A DNA stretch of 53,711 nt from Gamarada debralockiae. Taxonomy: Eukaryota > Ascomycota > Leotiomycetes > Helotiales > Hyphodiscaceae. Below are positions 11,255 through 21,952 of the stretch, in pieces (the first letter of the stretch is position 1; each line of letters starts with the position of its first letter). A program made the position numbers and the translations under genes. The stretch covers positions 1 through 53,711 of the forward strand of contig NXFV01000620.1 of NCBI GenBank assembly GCA_002803225.1, given 5' to 3'. The notes beneath the pieces were generated by a model. It was not told where the DNA came from. It searched no databases and saw only the letters and a program-made list of their open reading frames with translations.

Positions 11255-12241
11255 TCAAACCTCTTTCCCACTATCCCCATCCCCAACAACCTTCTCTTTC
11301 CGCGCCTCATCCCAGCTCTCCCCGGACGCAACAATCTTCCTCAAAACCCCCATCTTCCGATCAAACTCCTCAAGCAACGCCTGCATCTCCTCCTCCCCAA
11401 TAACACCGCTCTCACCACCCCCCTTCCTCCTTTCACCACTATCACCCATCTCATCTCTTTTCTCCTCGCTAATCCCCACCCCCTCAATCCTCAGCATCAA
11501 TCCCCGTTCCCCCTCTTCCGCACCCGTATCCCCCGTAGCACTATCACTATTAAACGTCGGTGCATTCGCAATCTCTGCGCTCACAACCTGCCAGCTTGAA
11601 CTCAAAGAATTCGTGCTAACAATCCCATCGCCGCTCTCATTAATATCCACAATTATAACCCTCTCTTCCCTCTTCAACGGCGCCTTTCCCTTCCCTCCTT
11701 TCCCCCTCTTACTTTCGCCGCCCTTCCTAAACGTTGCACTTGAGCTAGAGCTCGTCTCACTCTCCCGTATTCCTTGCTCCGATCCGTCCATCTCTCCCGA
11801 CGCAGCAGGGCCTTCTTCTTCGATTTGATTTTGCAGGGACCGAACGCATGCAGCGGTCAGGACTTCGCTCTCATCGTCATCAGAGAATATATAATGGATC
11901 CGACTCGGATGGTGCGTGCTTTGCGTTGTGGAATCATTTATAAGTGTGAAGAAAGGCGTGAAGTTCGGTCGTGGAACCAGGGAAGTTGGAGGTAGGGAGG
12001 ACGTCTGTAAATCGATCCTCGACGTGCTTGTCGTGCTTATATTTGGGCGTGGAGGAGGGGGTATAGATCTCGATGTTGAGAGTGGTAAGCTCGGAGATGG
12101 TAGGGTGGGTGGTGGTAGAAGGGACGGAGATGTTGAGGCTGGTGGAGGAGCTGGTTTGGGAGAGGTTGAGGTTGAGGAGGTTTGCGGAGGTGGATCTTTG
12201 CCCGGGAGGAGAGGCGTGGGTATTGAGGCTTCTGCGGACAT
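11255..12241 (-). CDS. Unknown Pro/Ser-rich protein, single exon
   Basis: A continuous 328-codon frame from an ATG at 12241. The first third is low complexity, rich in P, S and T (SIPPPPRPN and similar). A more ordered middle part follows, with RIHYIFSDDDESEVLTAA and RVIIVDINESGDGIVS, then WQVVSAEIANAPTF and an acidic/basic C-terminus ending in a helical EEEMQALLEEFDRKM segment. A basic run (KRGKGGKGKAPLKRE) could be a nuclear localisation signal. I do not recognise the family. The contrast between low-complexity flanks and ordered motifs suggests a real gene, not a shadow of the plus-strand frame across it. It is convergent with the syntaxin gene. Function unknown. Confidence 0.75.
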   Translation of the reverse strand: MSAEASIPTPLLPGKDPPPQTSSTSTSPKPAPPPASTSPSLLPPPTLPSPSLPLSTSRSIPPPPRPNISTTSTSRIDLQTSSLPPTSLVPRPNFTPFFTLINDSTTQSTHHPSRIHYIFSDDDESEVLTAACVRSLQNQIEEEGPAASGEMDGSEQGIRESETSSSSSATFRKGGESKRGKGGKGKAPLKREERVIIVDINESGDGIVSTNSLSSSWQVVSAEIANAPTFNSDSATGDTGAEEGERGLMLRIEGVGISEEKRDEMGDSGERRKGGGESGVIGEEEMQALLEEFDRKMGVLRKIVASGESWDEARKEKVVGDGDSGKEV

Positions 12242-13718
12242 GGTGGTATATTTTGTGATGGATGGGCTTTCTGCCTCGAGATGGAAGGAGAGAGGTGCAA
12301 GGCTGGCTTCAAAGAAAGTAATCTTGATAAGTACTGCTTATCGCTGAGGCACGTGACTGAACAAATTTCACGTCAACTTCGATTTCGAAACTTTCTCCTC
12401 TCCTTTTGTTGGTTGGCATCTCCCGAGTGGAAACTTCCACGAACATACAGATCTTCAAGTGATCGGTCACCCCAGTGCTTTGGGTCCGAAGACTCGTGCT
12501 CAAGCGGCATAATGGGTCAATATTGACACTCTAAAGCCTGGGATATCACCATGTTCTCCTTGTTCTATTTCCATATTTCAAGCAGAGACCTTAAAGCGCA
12601 TATTAGATCTGAAATGTTCAATTTTTTGTTAGATTAAGGCTGTCTTTACAAAGTGGCGTGGAGGGGCCGAGACCGAGAACTATTGCAATCAGAGGCATGC
12701 CGTGCGAAAAGGCCTACAGTCTTACACAACATCCATCGAGTGATGATCCCAGCCTTGAGAACCCTTGACGTTACCTGAAAGCGCGAATGCACAACATACG
12801 AAGAGGCTCTGCTGAGACTGAGTATGTCAACGGCGCAGGTGACTGGAATTGTGGCGGATCTTGGCAGCTACAAAGAAAACCTTATGCGGAGGCTTGCAAC
12901 CACATCGTTAGCTCGATTCAAAAGAAAAGCTCAAGGCTCGCGCACATTCTTCTTCATTTGCACCATGCACCATTGAACAATCAGCCGTTCGTAATTCGGT
13001 GTTGGGATGGCTCAAATGGACAGATACAGCGGATCGAGCTTTCAATGCCAGTTTAGAACACTTGGAAAGATACGGCTTGAGAACTTCGAAAACTTTTTCA
13101 ATTTGGCCTCTATTGAAACATTTCTTCTCATCGATAAGGATGATATTTGTATCATACTGTCAACTTCAGTGGAAATGAGCAGTTTGCATTGTTGCCGCCA
13201 GCTTCTCGAGTCGCCAAGTTTGATCCACGCCTTCAATTCACACTTCATGTGTAAAGAGCTATATTTTCTCGCTTTTATGGATAGACAGCCATCTCTTTTG
13301 GAAGACACCCATCATCTGAGCCCAGCCACTGCAAGAAGCAGCCTCACAATCACCGGTTTCTGGGTTTGGCACGTGACGAGGCTGCGGCTGAGGCCTTGTC
13401 CCGTGTTTTGTACTACCACATTCGTCAGCTATGACCTTGAAATGGCAGGTGTACGGAGGCTGCTGAGACATTGAATACGAATCATATTCTTTTTGTTCTA
13501 TTTTCATCCCGCTTTTGATCGGATCGACTTTGTTCAGCAAATACAATTGGTACGAGAGACATGACTTTTATCATCCTTCTGCTGTTAAGTTATCAGCATA
13601 CACAAACAACTGGCTCACATTTATTCTTTGCACAATCACCAATCGATATATATAATTTCAAAAGGTGCGATGGTCGTACGATTTCGGCTTGAGTAGATGT
13701 TAATTATATACAGTTTCG
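12242..13718. other. Intergenic region with CACGTGAC motifs
   Basis: This region is the divergent promoter of the unknown gene (minus) and the membrane-protein gene (plus). GCACGTGAC occurs near 12350 and again near 13370. A 155-codon frame at 13007-13474 has no recognisable family and no splice support, and I do not call it. Confidence 0.4.
13646..13655 (+). promoter_or_regulatory. TATA box of the membrane-protein gene
   Basis: TATATATAAT is centred about 68 bp upstream of the ATG at 13719. Spacing and motif fit a core promoter with a short leader. Confidence 0.45.
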
Positions 13719-14960
13719 ATGTTTCGCCTTCTCCGCAGCTCGCTTCTTGTCGTCCTATCCTTCGGTCAACAAGCACTCGCCCGATATCGAATTTCCTTCC
13801 AACATTTCTTTCCAGATGTCGAAGTCGAACTTCATAATATTGTAGTCAACAACTGCTCTGATGTCTTCCATCTATACAAAACCGAGCATGTTACTCTCTA
13901 TGGCCAATATTGCGTCAAGATGTTCAGTTGCGTGCTGGCCGCAACGACCCAATACACACAAGCCAATTTCGGGAGCGCAGGTGTGTTGCTCGGTCTCACT
14001 CCCACAGTCCTGGCTACCGCTGGTTCTACCACTCCCGAACTAGCCTTGCTTGCGTCGAGACGTCCAATACTTGCAATTGCAATTGTGCTTGGGTCGCCAG
14101 CCGTCAATGCTCTACGAGCTTTCGATTTTAGTAAATCTATCATGGACTTCAAACGTATTGATATTATACCTTCAGAGTTCGATTCGCAGTCCAAGAAAAG
14201 GGGTAAATCTTGGTCCTCGAAATCGGACTGGGGCCCAATTCTTATCGTGGGCCTGCAGTGGTTCTTCGCCCTCGGCGCACTTGGCAACCTGGCTGAAATC
14301 AGTTACAGAATCAATCTCAATACGATTTGCATTATGAGTTGTGACAACAGCGACATTCTTGTGGAACTTTGGATTGGGTTGGCAATGGTCACACACATGC
14401 TCGGCACCGCTACATTCTTTTCAAGATCGCCTCTCCTGTATCGCTACACAACGAGAGTCGGATACTGGCTCGGGAACGAGTTCACTCCCTGCAAATTCCA
14501 CAGGATTGATAAGAAGGCCCAGTTAGTGTGGGAAGATGAAAACAACTGGTTCATTGTCTTTTCCTGGCTCACTTCGGTGTTCACGCTTTGCCATCTCGCT
14601 TTCGGTACTTTGATGTTCTCGTCCTTATTCTTTGTCGGTATGCCCACCCCTCTTCAACATCTCTGCAGTTAAAAGCTCTGTACATTTTGCTGGTGTAAAG
14701 GTGTCTCTAGAATGTAGCTTTTCATTTGCTTAAACATCATGAACCGTTGATTCACTACTGACTTGACAGGCACCCCATGGGCCACCTACATCGTCGGTAG
14801 ATTTCTCCTTTCTGCACTTGTTTGTCGGACGATTGTAGCTTATGAACTTGGTGGTATCAAAATAGCCCATGAGAAGTTCCACTTTTCTGGTCGAGCGAGA
14901 GATGAGACGCATATTTTGGAATTGCGGTCCTTCTCAAAACCGACATCATGTTACTATTAG
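13719..14960 (+). CDS. Multi-pass membrane protein of unknown function
   Basis: Exons 13719-14637 and 14770-14960 (intron 132 bp, GTATGC...GACAG, phase 1) give about 369 aa. A signal-anchor-like start (MFRLLRSSLLVVLSFGQQALA) is followed by hydrophobic segments around VLLGLTPTVLATAG, PILAIAIVLGSPAVNAL, ILIVGLQWFFALGALGNLA, LWIGLAMVTHMLGTATF, WFIVFSWLTSVFTLCHLAFG and, in exon 2, YIVGRFLLSALVCRTIVAY. That is five to seven membrane passes. Without splicing the frame stops at 14672 and loses the last segment, so the intron is likely real. I do not recognise a transporter or enzyme signature. It resembles uncharacterised membrane proteins often seen in leotiomycete genomes, which is an impression and was not searched. 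Confidence 0.75.
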
Positions 14961-15107
14961 CCTCGTCGAATTTCCGGTTTTAGGCTCAAGGTTGTACGTT
15001 TGATATGCCTTCTCTTCCTGTACCCCGTACCTCAAATTCAGAGATAATCCAAATTCCCGCATTCAAAATGAGCGCCGGCGCATTTACTTACATTCACAAT
15101 TGCAGAA

Positions 15108-15760
15108 TCAAATCTTCTCAGCAACTGCATGTCGTTGGCCTTGGTCTAGTTTCTTTGCGTTTATTTCAAGATCTCTCATCTCAACATAGATCTTGTTTAG
15201 TTCTATGAGAGCTACCGTCTTGCCAAAACACTGATATTTCCCATAGTGGAAAATCAGGTCCTCCGTACTTGTCACTACAGCAAGCTTTTCCGCTTCTGCC
15301 TCGATCCGTCGCTCAAGTCGGAAGACGTTGGCGTCATCTCCAAAACCCTTCGAATAGTGCATTCCAAACGATGAGACACCAATCTCGGTTCTTTCAGGAA
15401 CAAAGATGCCGTTCAGTATGTCTCCGCCCTTCTGGACCGTTTTGGGAAAGACTAGTTGCGGGAGGTATGATGCGAAGACCTTCCTTGATCGCTGCTTCCA
15501 AATACGGAAGTTGGCGAGCTTCACTGTCCTTGATTGACGAGCTGATCCTTCCTGTTGCGACGGCGGGAGTCGATTTCTGCTTGCAACTTCCGATAATATT
15601 GTGGCCCTCGTGAGATGAAGCAAGACAACTCGGATAGTTGCTGCAGTCGTATCACTACCTGCAATGACTTGGAGCAGCGCTTCACTGGATGCTTCTTCTT
15701 GATTGAGGCCATGGTTGATAAATCTGCCAAGCATGTCACGCTGAGGTTTCGCATCAGGTG
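15108..15760 (-). pseudogene. Cytochrome P450 relic, 5'-truncated and frameshifted
   Basis: Read on the minus strand, homology begins near 15757 (PDAKPQRDMLGRF). It continues through the I-helix (QVIAGSDTTAATIR), a segment in another frame (QYYRKLQAEIDS), the K-helix ExxR (PYLEAAIKEGLR) in a third frame, then GDILNGIFVPERTEIGVSSF and the haem-binding loop FHYGKYQCFGK with its cysteine. At least three frame changes lie between about 15440 and 15610. The N-terminal half of a normal P450 of about 500 aa is absent and the C-terminus after the haem loop is disordered. The pattern of the surviving part resembles pisatin-demethylase-like P450s. It cannot encode a working enzyme. Confidence 0.88.
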
Positions 15761-15872
15761 TGTTAGAACTGCCTAATCAGATATAGCCTGTTTTCCTCCT
15801 CTGTTTATAGCATAAGAGAACTCTTCCCCTCCCTGTAAATTTCAGCTCCTTAGGTATCAAGCTAGCCTTAAA

Positions 15873-16010
15873 ATGGCCATATATTTTGCCCCCCACACAG
15901 CTCAACTCACATGGGAAGACGAAGAAGATGAGATCGGCATCCAAGAGAGGACTGCCGCGGCGGCTGTTGCTCTTGTAGCCTTGGCCTTGGGTTTCGCTTT
16001 CTTCGCTTGA
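15873..16010 (+). CDS. Possible 45-aa tail-anchored micropeptide
   Basis: An ATG at 15873 opens 45 codons. The product has an acidic middle (WEDEEDEIGIQER) and ends in a continuous hydrophobic helix (AAAAVALVALALGFAFFA) directly before the stop, the layout of a tail-anchored membrane peptide. There is no family match and no promoter evidence, and the frame lies beside a P450 relic. A chance ORF is quite possible. Confidence 0.22.
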   Translation: MAIYFAPHTAQLTWEDEEDEIGIQERTAAAAVALVALALGFAFFA

Positions 16011-16423
16011 GAAACACGCGTGCCACTGGGGGTGATAAGAGATTGGGTGGGGTGACATGCGTCTTGGAATCAAGAGATAGAGTCAGGCGTGTAACTTCCA
16101 TCTACCTCCTTATGCATCAGAACGTTGCCATTACTTTTGTTTAATTTGCGATTAGGGTGTACTAGTTTGGGATTGTTCAACTGCTTTACCTCATTGGAGG
16201 CCATTGAGGGGTCCACACGCGCCTTTTTTCTTGGTTTAAAGGTTTTGGGTTTGCTATTTCGGAATTAAAAATTTGGAAGTTGGGATGGATTTGGCTTCGC
16301 ATAGATTGGACACATTGGAGCTGAACCTATACACTTCTCTAAAACCTCTCTTCCTGCGGGGGACCCCAAGCGACAGTGACGTTCTCTTCTCGTAAAGACC
16401 GAAAATAGGGCCATACTCTAAAT
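16011..16423. other. Intergenic, nothing recognised
   Basis: This is the 3' side of the MFS permease gene. I see no ORF, repeat or RNA signal here. Confidence 0.4.
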
Positions 16424-18352
16424 CTAGTGGGCAAATCTGAAATCCAACCTTCTCGACCCAGAAAGTTTCGTGTTAACCTTGTAATCGTGCTGCTCCTCCG
16501 GTGTCATTGCATTCCACTTTTTCTCCCGGATCCTATTCTTCGTGACGTAGTAAATCTTCGTAAGGATGAACAGCAAGATCGCCGCCAAGTTTATAATGAT
16601 GAGTTGCGTGTTGCCTCTGTGATACAACGGCTTGTCGTCGGCGCGATAGATGAAGGTGGCGCAGATGTTGCCCAGCTGCACGGCCATGTTGTAGAGTGCG
16701 GCACTGACGGATCGCGCTCCGACATTGTTCGCGTTCTTGGATGCCCAACCGACGAGAATAGCGTGGCAGTAAGGATATGAGAGTAGCACGGTGGTAACGG
16801 CGTAAGTTCCCCAGGCGTTTTTCCCGGTGCCCGGCCAGAAGCGGAGGGTAATTACACAGGGAAGTGTCCAAAGCGGTTGAATCATTGAGACCAAGGTTCG
16901 CTCATTGAGCCATTCCGATAGCTGTGTAAGGAGCAGCAGCGTAATAATATGAAATGCCGAGTATGGAATCGTCAATAGATTTACGTTGAACGTACTGAAG
17001 CCGAGAGCCTTCAGAGTCAGAGTAACATAGTATGTTGGTGGAGATTGTGGAATGTAAGCGATAAGCCCAATGGCGTATAGAGGCCAAAGATCATAGTCTT
17101 TGGCAGCCTCCCAAAGACGTCTCGGGGTGACTGCTTGACGGTTGTGCATGTCGCCTTTCGAGGGATCATCGCGGAGGACTCTGTTCACCACGATGGATAC
17201 CTCGCGGTCGGTGAACCAACCATTGGGGCGGAACCATGCCTTTGTTTGCACAGCAGACGCAGGCATCATGAAGAAGGAAGAAAGCCCTACGCAGAGGGTT
17301 ATGAGGCCTTCGATAAGGAAGAGCCAACGCCAGCCAGCCCAGCCAGCAATACCGCGCATATGCAGGAGGGCGAAAGCGAGGATGGAAGTGATGATCGTCG
17401 TAGCCGAGAGTGTAGTCCAGAAGAAGCTATCCAGAATGGTCAATAGATTGCTCAAACGAAGTGGAAGATTGGATGTACGGACCTGAGTCTGACTGGTAGC
17501 TCTCTTGACGTGTAGAAGTACGACAGCCACAATACAATATCAGGAATGAAGCCGCCCTAAAGAAATCATTAGCTTCCCGCCACAAACTTCGAATTTGATC
17601 TACTAACCTCCAAAAGGCCAAGCATAGTGCGTGTTGCATAGAACCCCACCTTCCCCTTGATAGCACATTGGGACATAGCAACGATGGACCAAAGAGTTAT
17701 TTGCATGGGAATCCATCGATCTGGTCCGATTTTCTTCGAGACGAGCTGGGAAGGAAGTTCGGCCAACAGAAAGGAGAAAAGAAAAATGGTGTTGCCAAAG
17801 TTGTATTCTCAAACGTTGTCAGCGAGCACATTATCAATCTATTAGGATGTTTTACTTACGATTTGTGCTCAAGTGCAAGTCATTGAGGAGGTTATCAGCC
17901 ACGGCTTGGATTAAATTTCCACGATCGACCTGTAAACCAAAGAACATGACACACTGTACTTACGTCAGGAGGGTGAAGCAGAAGGAGCCTTTTCGAGGGC
18001 AACTCACAGCCCAAAGGCAAACATGCCAATCCAATCGCCGAACGAGTTTCTTTTCCTCTGCTTCAGTCCATGTGAATGAGGGATCGAAAACATCTCGACA
18101 CTCATATTTTGACTTCTCGTATATTGTCGTCCAATGCTGTGCGACGTCAGGGTCTAAGAAGGGATTCTTCTTGAATGCATCCCCATCTTCATCTGAACCC
18201 GAAGCTGCTGAAACGAAGGCACTGCTCTTTGTGGCTGGATCGGCACTAAATGTAGTAACCTCGTCAAATTGAAGGCTATCATCATTCTTCTCTCGTCGTG
18301 GTGTCGAGTCAGCTGAGGCCGCGGGGGATTTAGTGTCTGGATTGCTCGCCAT
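16424..18352 (-). CDS. MFS permease, Dal5/allantoate family (possible sulfonate importer)
   Basis: Exons in transcript order: 18352-18008, 17953-17860, 17807-17608, 17556-17483, 17426-16424. The four introns are 51-56 bp, all with GT...AG ends and consistent phases, and the product is 571 aa. After a hydrophilic N-terminus (about 100 residues) come LVRRLDWHVCLWACVMFFGLQ and VDRGNLIQAVADNL, a hallmark of anion:cation symporter (Dal5-type) permeases. Twelve membrane segments follow, including GWAGWRWLFLIEG between helices 5 and 6. Family members import allantoate, ureidosuccinate, vitamins or, for yeast Soa1, sulfonates and sulfate. The next two genes on the same strand are a TauD-type dioxygenase and a sulfatase, so an organosulfur substrate is the best inference. 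The protein looks complete. Confidence 0.95.
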
Positions 18353-19918
18353 CTTGAACGATTGGGAGGTGAGATTGATGCAGGACCAAACTTAGAGTTT
18401 TGTGCATATCTTATATACTACAATGATGCAAAAATTTGCAATACGGTAATAAATCCTTTATAGATGGACATGGGGGTCATCTTAGCCACCGAGGGCTAGA
18501 TTGAGTTAGGAATACCTCCAGCATCGTCATCACATCCACGGATTCCACAATCCGCATGCATGAAGTTGGGGGCACTTATTTTATTGCAGGGTAACCCTAC
18601 ACCCGGATTCAAACCGTGATGGGAAGTGGAGCAGAGGACATCTTAGTGATCACGATTGAAGGCTTCAAGCACGATTAGTTTTGCCAGATGAGAACATCCT
18701 CCTTAAATGCTGGGAACAAAGGCATTTCAAAGTAGATGTTTTCTCGATATCAAGGCTAGATATTTGTCGCTGGATAAGTCTTCGCAGGACTCATAGAGGC
18801 TTCAAAGTTCATTGAATTTGGGCCTTGAGAGAGAGGGGAGTACAGAGGCTCCAGCCTTTGCATTCGCCATTTTAGAGAAAATGAAGTGATACAAATACAA
18901 AGCCCACACTTGTGCGCCAGCCTCGGGCCAATTGACGAATAAACCGAAGTTTGGATCTTCTCAGGTAATGATCCACCGAGAAGGGCCGTAGAACCAAGCC
19001 ATATGGGGCTGATTAGCACCCATCAACGTGCAACAACCGGTCTCCGAGCTGCTTATCGGGCAACTCAGATAAGAGATGATTAAAAAAAGCACATTTCTAC
19101 TTGAAAATGAATGTTGGGCGTGCCAAAGAGGGCTGTGCATGACTCGCCCCTCTCCAAGACTAGATACATCCAGATGTTGTCATTGTCCCCAGTAAACGCG
19201 TGCTTCGCTAACCAAAGATCCGTGTGAATGACTTTCACTGGACGCGACAGCGGCAGAGACTCTTGCAGCGGCCAAGTAATCACGTAGAGCTCTTAGAGCC
19301 TTAAGCCTTAGTGTCAGAGGTCCTCGAGAGCGATATGTGCGGCGAATGTGGTTGTTTCTGGATCAGATGTCGTTGAAAAGAATCTGCGACCAACGAGATG
19401 CGAGGCAGTCATGTGACTAGCGGGAAAGGGGGTCTAGCGGCTTCGAGAACTCCTACATTCCATCAAGCAGAAGGTTCAAGTAAACTTTCTTGATTCCATA
19501 CAAAGACTGCCTCGCGTACTTCTCTTGAGATGGAAAAAATTAATTCCTGCAAGTAGTTCGGGAATCATTATACACTTAAATACTCTGAGTCGGATCAAGT
19601 CCTCCCGTCCAGGCTGTCAGCATTTGTGAGTCACTCGGAGAGAGTTTTGCTACGCCGCAGCGATATGTACAAATTGTTTCCTCGCAGGTTTGGGGATGAG
19701 GAGTTCCTTTCCATTGTATTCGGCTCTTGGACGGGTAGTGGAATGCTCTAGGTAGTTTTAAAAACTTTCACTTCTAGTGCTAAGGTACTTGTGTCTATGG
19801 AGAAAAGCGTGCTACGTGCAGACCGAGTATGCGTTGATTTCAAACTAAGTATAACAGAATTTCAAGCTCTCATTAAATACACTATTCCATCGTTCAAAGA
19901 AAAAACAAAAAGTCAAGT
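18353..19918. other. Intergenic region, no gene recognised
   Basis: This 1.57-kb gap contains the permease promoter and the 3' end of the dioxygenase gene. Minus-strand frames around 18750-19280 were inspected for a decayed gene but no family could be recognised. Confidence 0.4.
18411..18417 (-). promoter_or_regulatory. TATA box of the Dal5-type permease gene
   Basis: On the minus strand the sequence reads TATATAAG, about 60 bp upstream of the ATG at 18352. Confidence 0.4.
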
Positions 19919-21084
19919 TCAAGAGGAACCCGCAGCCTGCGCAGCAAGATCCTCCCTCCTGCTCTTACTCTCCGGATCATAAAACGGCGCCTCACCCACG
20001 CTAACAGTCCTAACACCATATCTCTCTCCTTGACCCTCAATATCATACGTCGCAGTGTGGAAAAAGGAGCGATTATCCCAAATCGCAATATCATTCTGGT
20101 TCTTCCACTTGAACCTGACTTGCAGATCATGGTTATCAACCAAGAGTCTCTTAAACCAGTCCAACAACGCTTTGCTCTCCAACTCCGTAACATCGTTTAT
20201 GTGGCTAACGTGACCCCCGATAGGGAAGATGCTCTTCCACCCAGTGACTGGATTGGTTCGAACAACTGGGTGGACGGCTTTGAGCTCTTTACCGACGTTC
20301 TCAGGCGCGCCTCGAGGCTTGTCGTAGATCTGGAAGTTGCCTCGCTCAGCGGCCGCAATGAAACCAGGTTGTTCGAATGTAGCAGTCAAGCTCTCAAGGA
20401 ACTTCTGATAAGGAGTCGAAATACGGTCATAGATCTCATACCCACTGGCCCAAAGGGTATCGCCTCCAGTTTTTGGCAAAACCTCCAGTCGCAAACTTGA
20501 ATAATCAGCCGGCTTAGGCTCAAATGCGATATCTGAATGCCATTGGCCCGAATTCTGCTTGTTCGGTTCCAAACTCTGGCCTAGCTTTCCTGTGTCTTTG
20601 TAAAGCTTCTTGTTCAGCTCTGAGTCGATGGTTGAGATTTCGGGATCGGTAACGCGGTAGCCCTCTCGCTCGGAGTTGAGAATGGGGTGGATGTGAAGAC
20701 CTGAAGTTGAGGGCTTGCCGCCGAGGAGACCGATCTTGTTGATGAGTTCTTTCTGGAGGTCTGCGGTGAGGTTGCCTTGTGAGCGAAAGAAGACCACTCC
20801 GCGTTGGGAGACTGTGACCTGTTAGCTGAAATGTTCGGATCATTTGGAGAAGGATACCTACTGGTGAGAGCAAGCTCTCTGAGAAGCTCGTCTGAGTTGG
20901 GAGCTTTAAGCCAGGTCACCAAATTGGCATGAGGAAATTCCCTCCCAATGACAGGGGTAACATCGAAGGATTCATACTGGTCGAGGATACCAGTGGACTT
21001 TACCCATGGTTTGGCGGCGGCTGCTTTGGCGGGGTGGATTGGGATGTCGACTTGGGGTTGGACTTCGGTGGCTGAGGGTGCCAT
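19919..21084 (-). CDS. TauD/TfdA-type 2-oxoglutarate dioxygenase (sulfonate/taurine, Jlp1-like)
   Basis: Exon 1 is 21084-20862 and exon 2 is 20811-19919. The 50-bp intron reads GTAGGT...CACAG and joins ELALT to ISQRGVVFFRSQ, giving 371 aa. The iron ligands of the double-stranded beta-helix are visible: H166-x-D168 in QWHSDIAFE and a distal H326 in SFFHTATYD. R342 in YGVRTVSVGE is the expected 2-oxoglutarate anchor. Enzymes of this family hydroxylate the carbon next to a sulfonate (or sulfate ester) with 2-oxoglutarate and O2, releasing sulfite and an aldehyde. In yeast, Jlp1 does this under sulfur starvation. It lies between the permease and the sulfatase on the same strand, which supports a sulfur-scavenging role. 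Exact substrate unknown. All core residues are present. Confidence 0.95.
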
Positions 21085-21952
21085 AGTTTGGGTTCTTGAG
21101 CTTGAGGAATTGCTTTTGGAGGATGGGGACGAACAATCAAGGCAATAGTCTTCAGTGATAGAGAGCTGGATATCATTAAGAGAGTAGATATTATGTGACG
21201 GGAAGTAAAGTGGAGAAGCTCTGGACTTTTATACTGTCTGGAATTCAGAGAATTTACCCCTCCAGGAGGCCGGATCACTATGGATAACACGGCAACGGAC
21301 AATGGGCGCTCTTGCTCTGCAATTGGAACATATGACCACATCGGCTAGGCCGGTTGCGACTCCCCGACGATTCAGATCGCAGATCGGTTGCATTGACAGG
21401 CAGCGCGTTCGAATCAGGTGTGACGCAGTCGAGTACGCCGACTGTCGCCCTTGCCCGTACATAGATGCCAAGATATGCCCCGCAGTGGATGGCAGACAAC
21501 TTTTGACAAGGCGTGATAAACAGGGAAGGCTGGAGCTTTGCCTCATTTCACCCCCACATAACGCCATATGCACTGGAATTTAACTCTCTTATCGATACCT
21601 CATTTGTGGATAGATGAGAAATAATCGTGTTCAGATTATGTTCATTGGAGAATGCTTATCAATCCACATGGTGGGGCATGACTGTGGGCTCTCTTTTGTG
21701 CCACCTGAAATGGGAAAGAAAGAAACATAACGCCACTTTGGTCGTTGAAGGTCAGACACGCAACCTCAGACTCCTGGGAGTGGTAGGCCTTTGTATACAC
21801 GGAATTTTTAACTCCTATCTCCATTTCCCCAAAACCCGGTGTTGGAATCCCAGGCCCAGACAGTTGGTACTCTGGTCTTCCGTGCTTACAGGCACAGCAG
21901 CCATAGCTTCATCTTGAAGCCAATCACCAGTTCGCATATCGAACCCCTGAGT
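21085..21952. other. Intergenic: dioxygenase promoter and sulfatase 3' end
   Basis: This 868-bp gap contains the dioxygenase promoter. Minus- and plus-strand frames at 21229-21583 overlap one another without recognisable domains and are not called. Confidence 0.4.
21226..21233 (-). promoter_or_regulatory. TATA box of the dioxygenase gene
   Basis: On the minus strand TATAAAAG lies about 142 bp upstream of the ATG at 21084, a canonical motif at a plausible fungal distance. Confidence 0.45.

Noticed and set aside
11124..11828. 234-codon plus-strand frame over the unknown minus-strand gene
   Set aside because: Pro/Ser/Leu-rich composition is what the complement of Gly/Glu/Arg-rich coding DNA gives; the minus-strand frame is longer and has ordered motifs.
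13007..13474. 155-codon plus-strand frame between two genes
   Set aside because: No domain and no clear promoter; composition looks like noncoding DNA.
18756..19283. Minus-strand frames suspected to be a decayed gene, with an HTDLWL-like motif recalling phosphotransferases
   Set aside because: Only a few residues match and no second motif could be found, so no family can be named.
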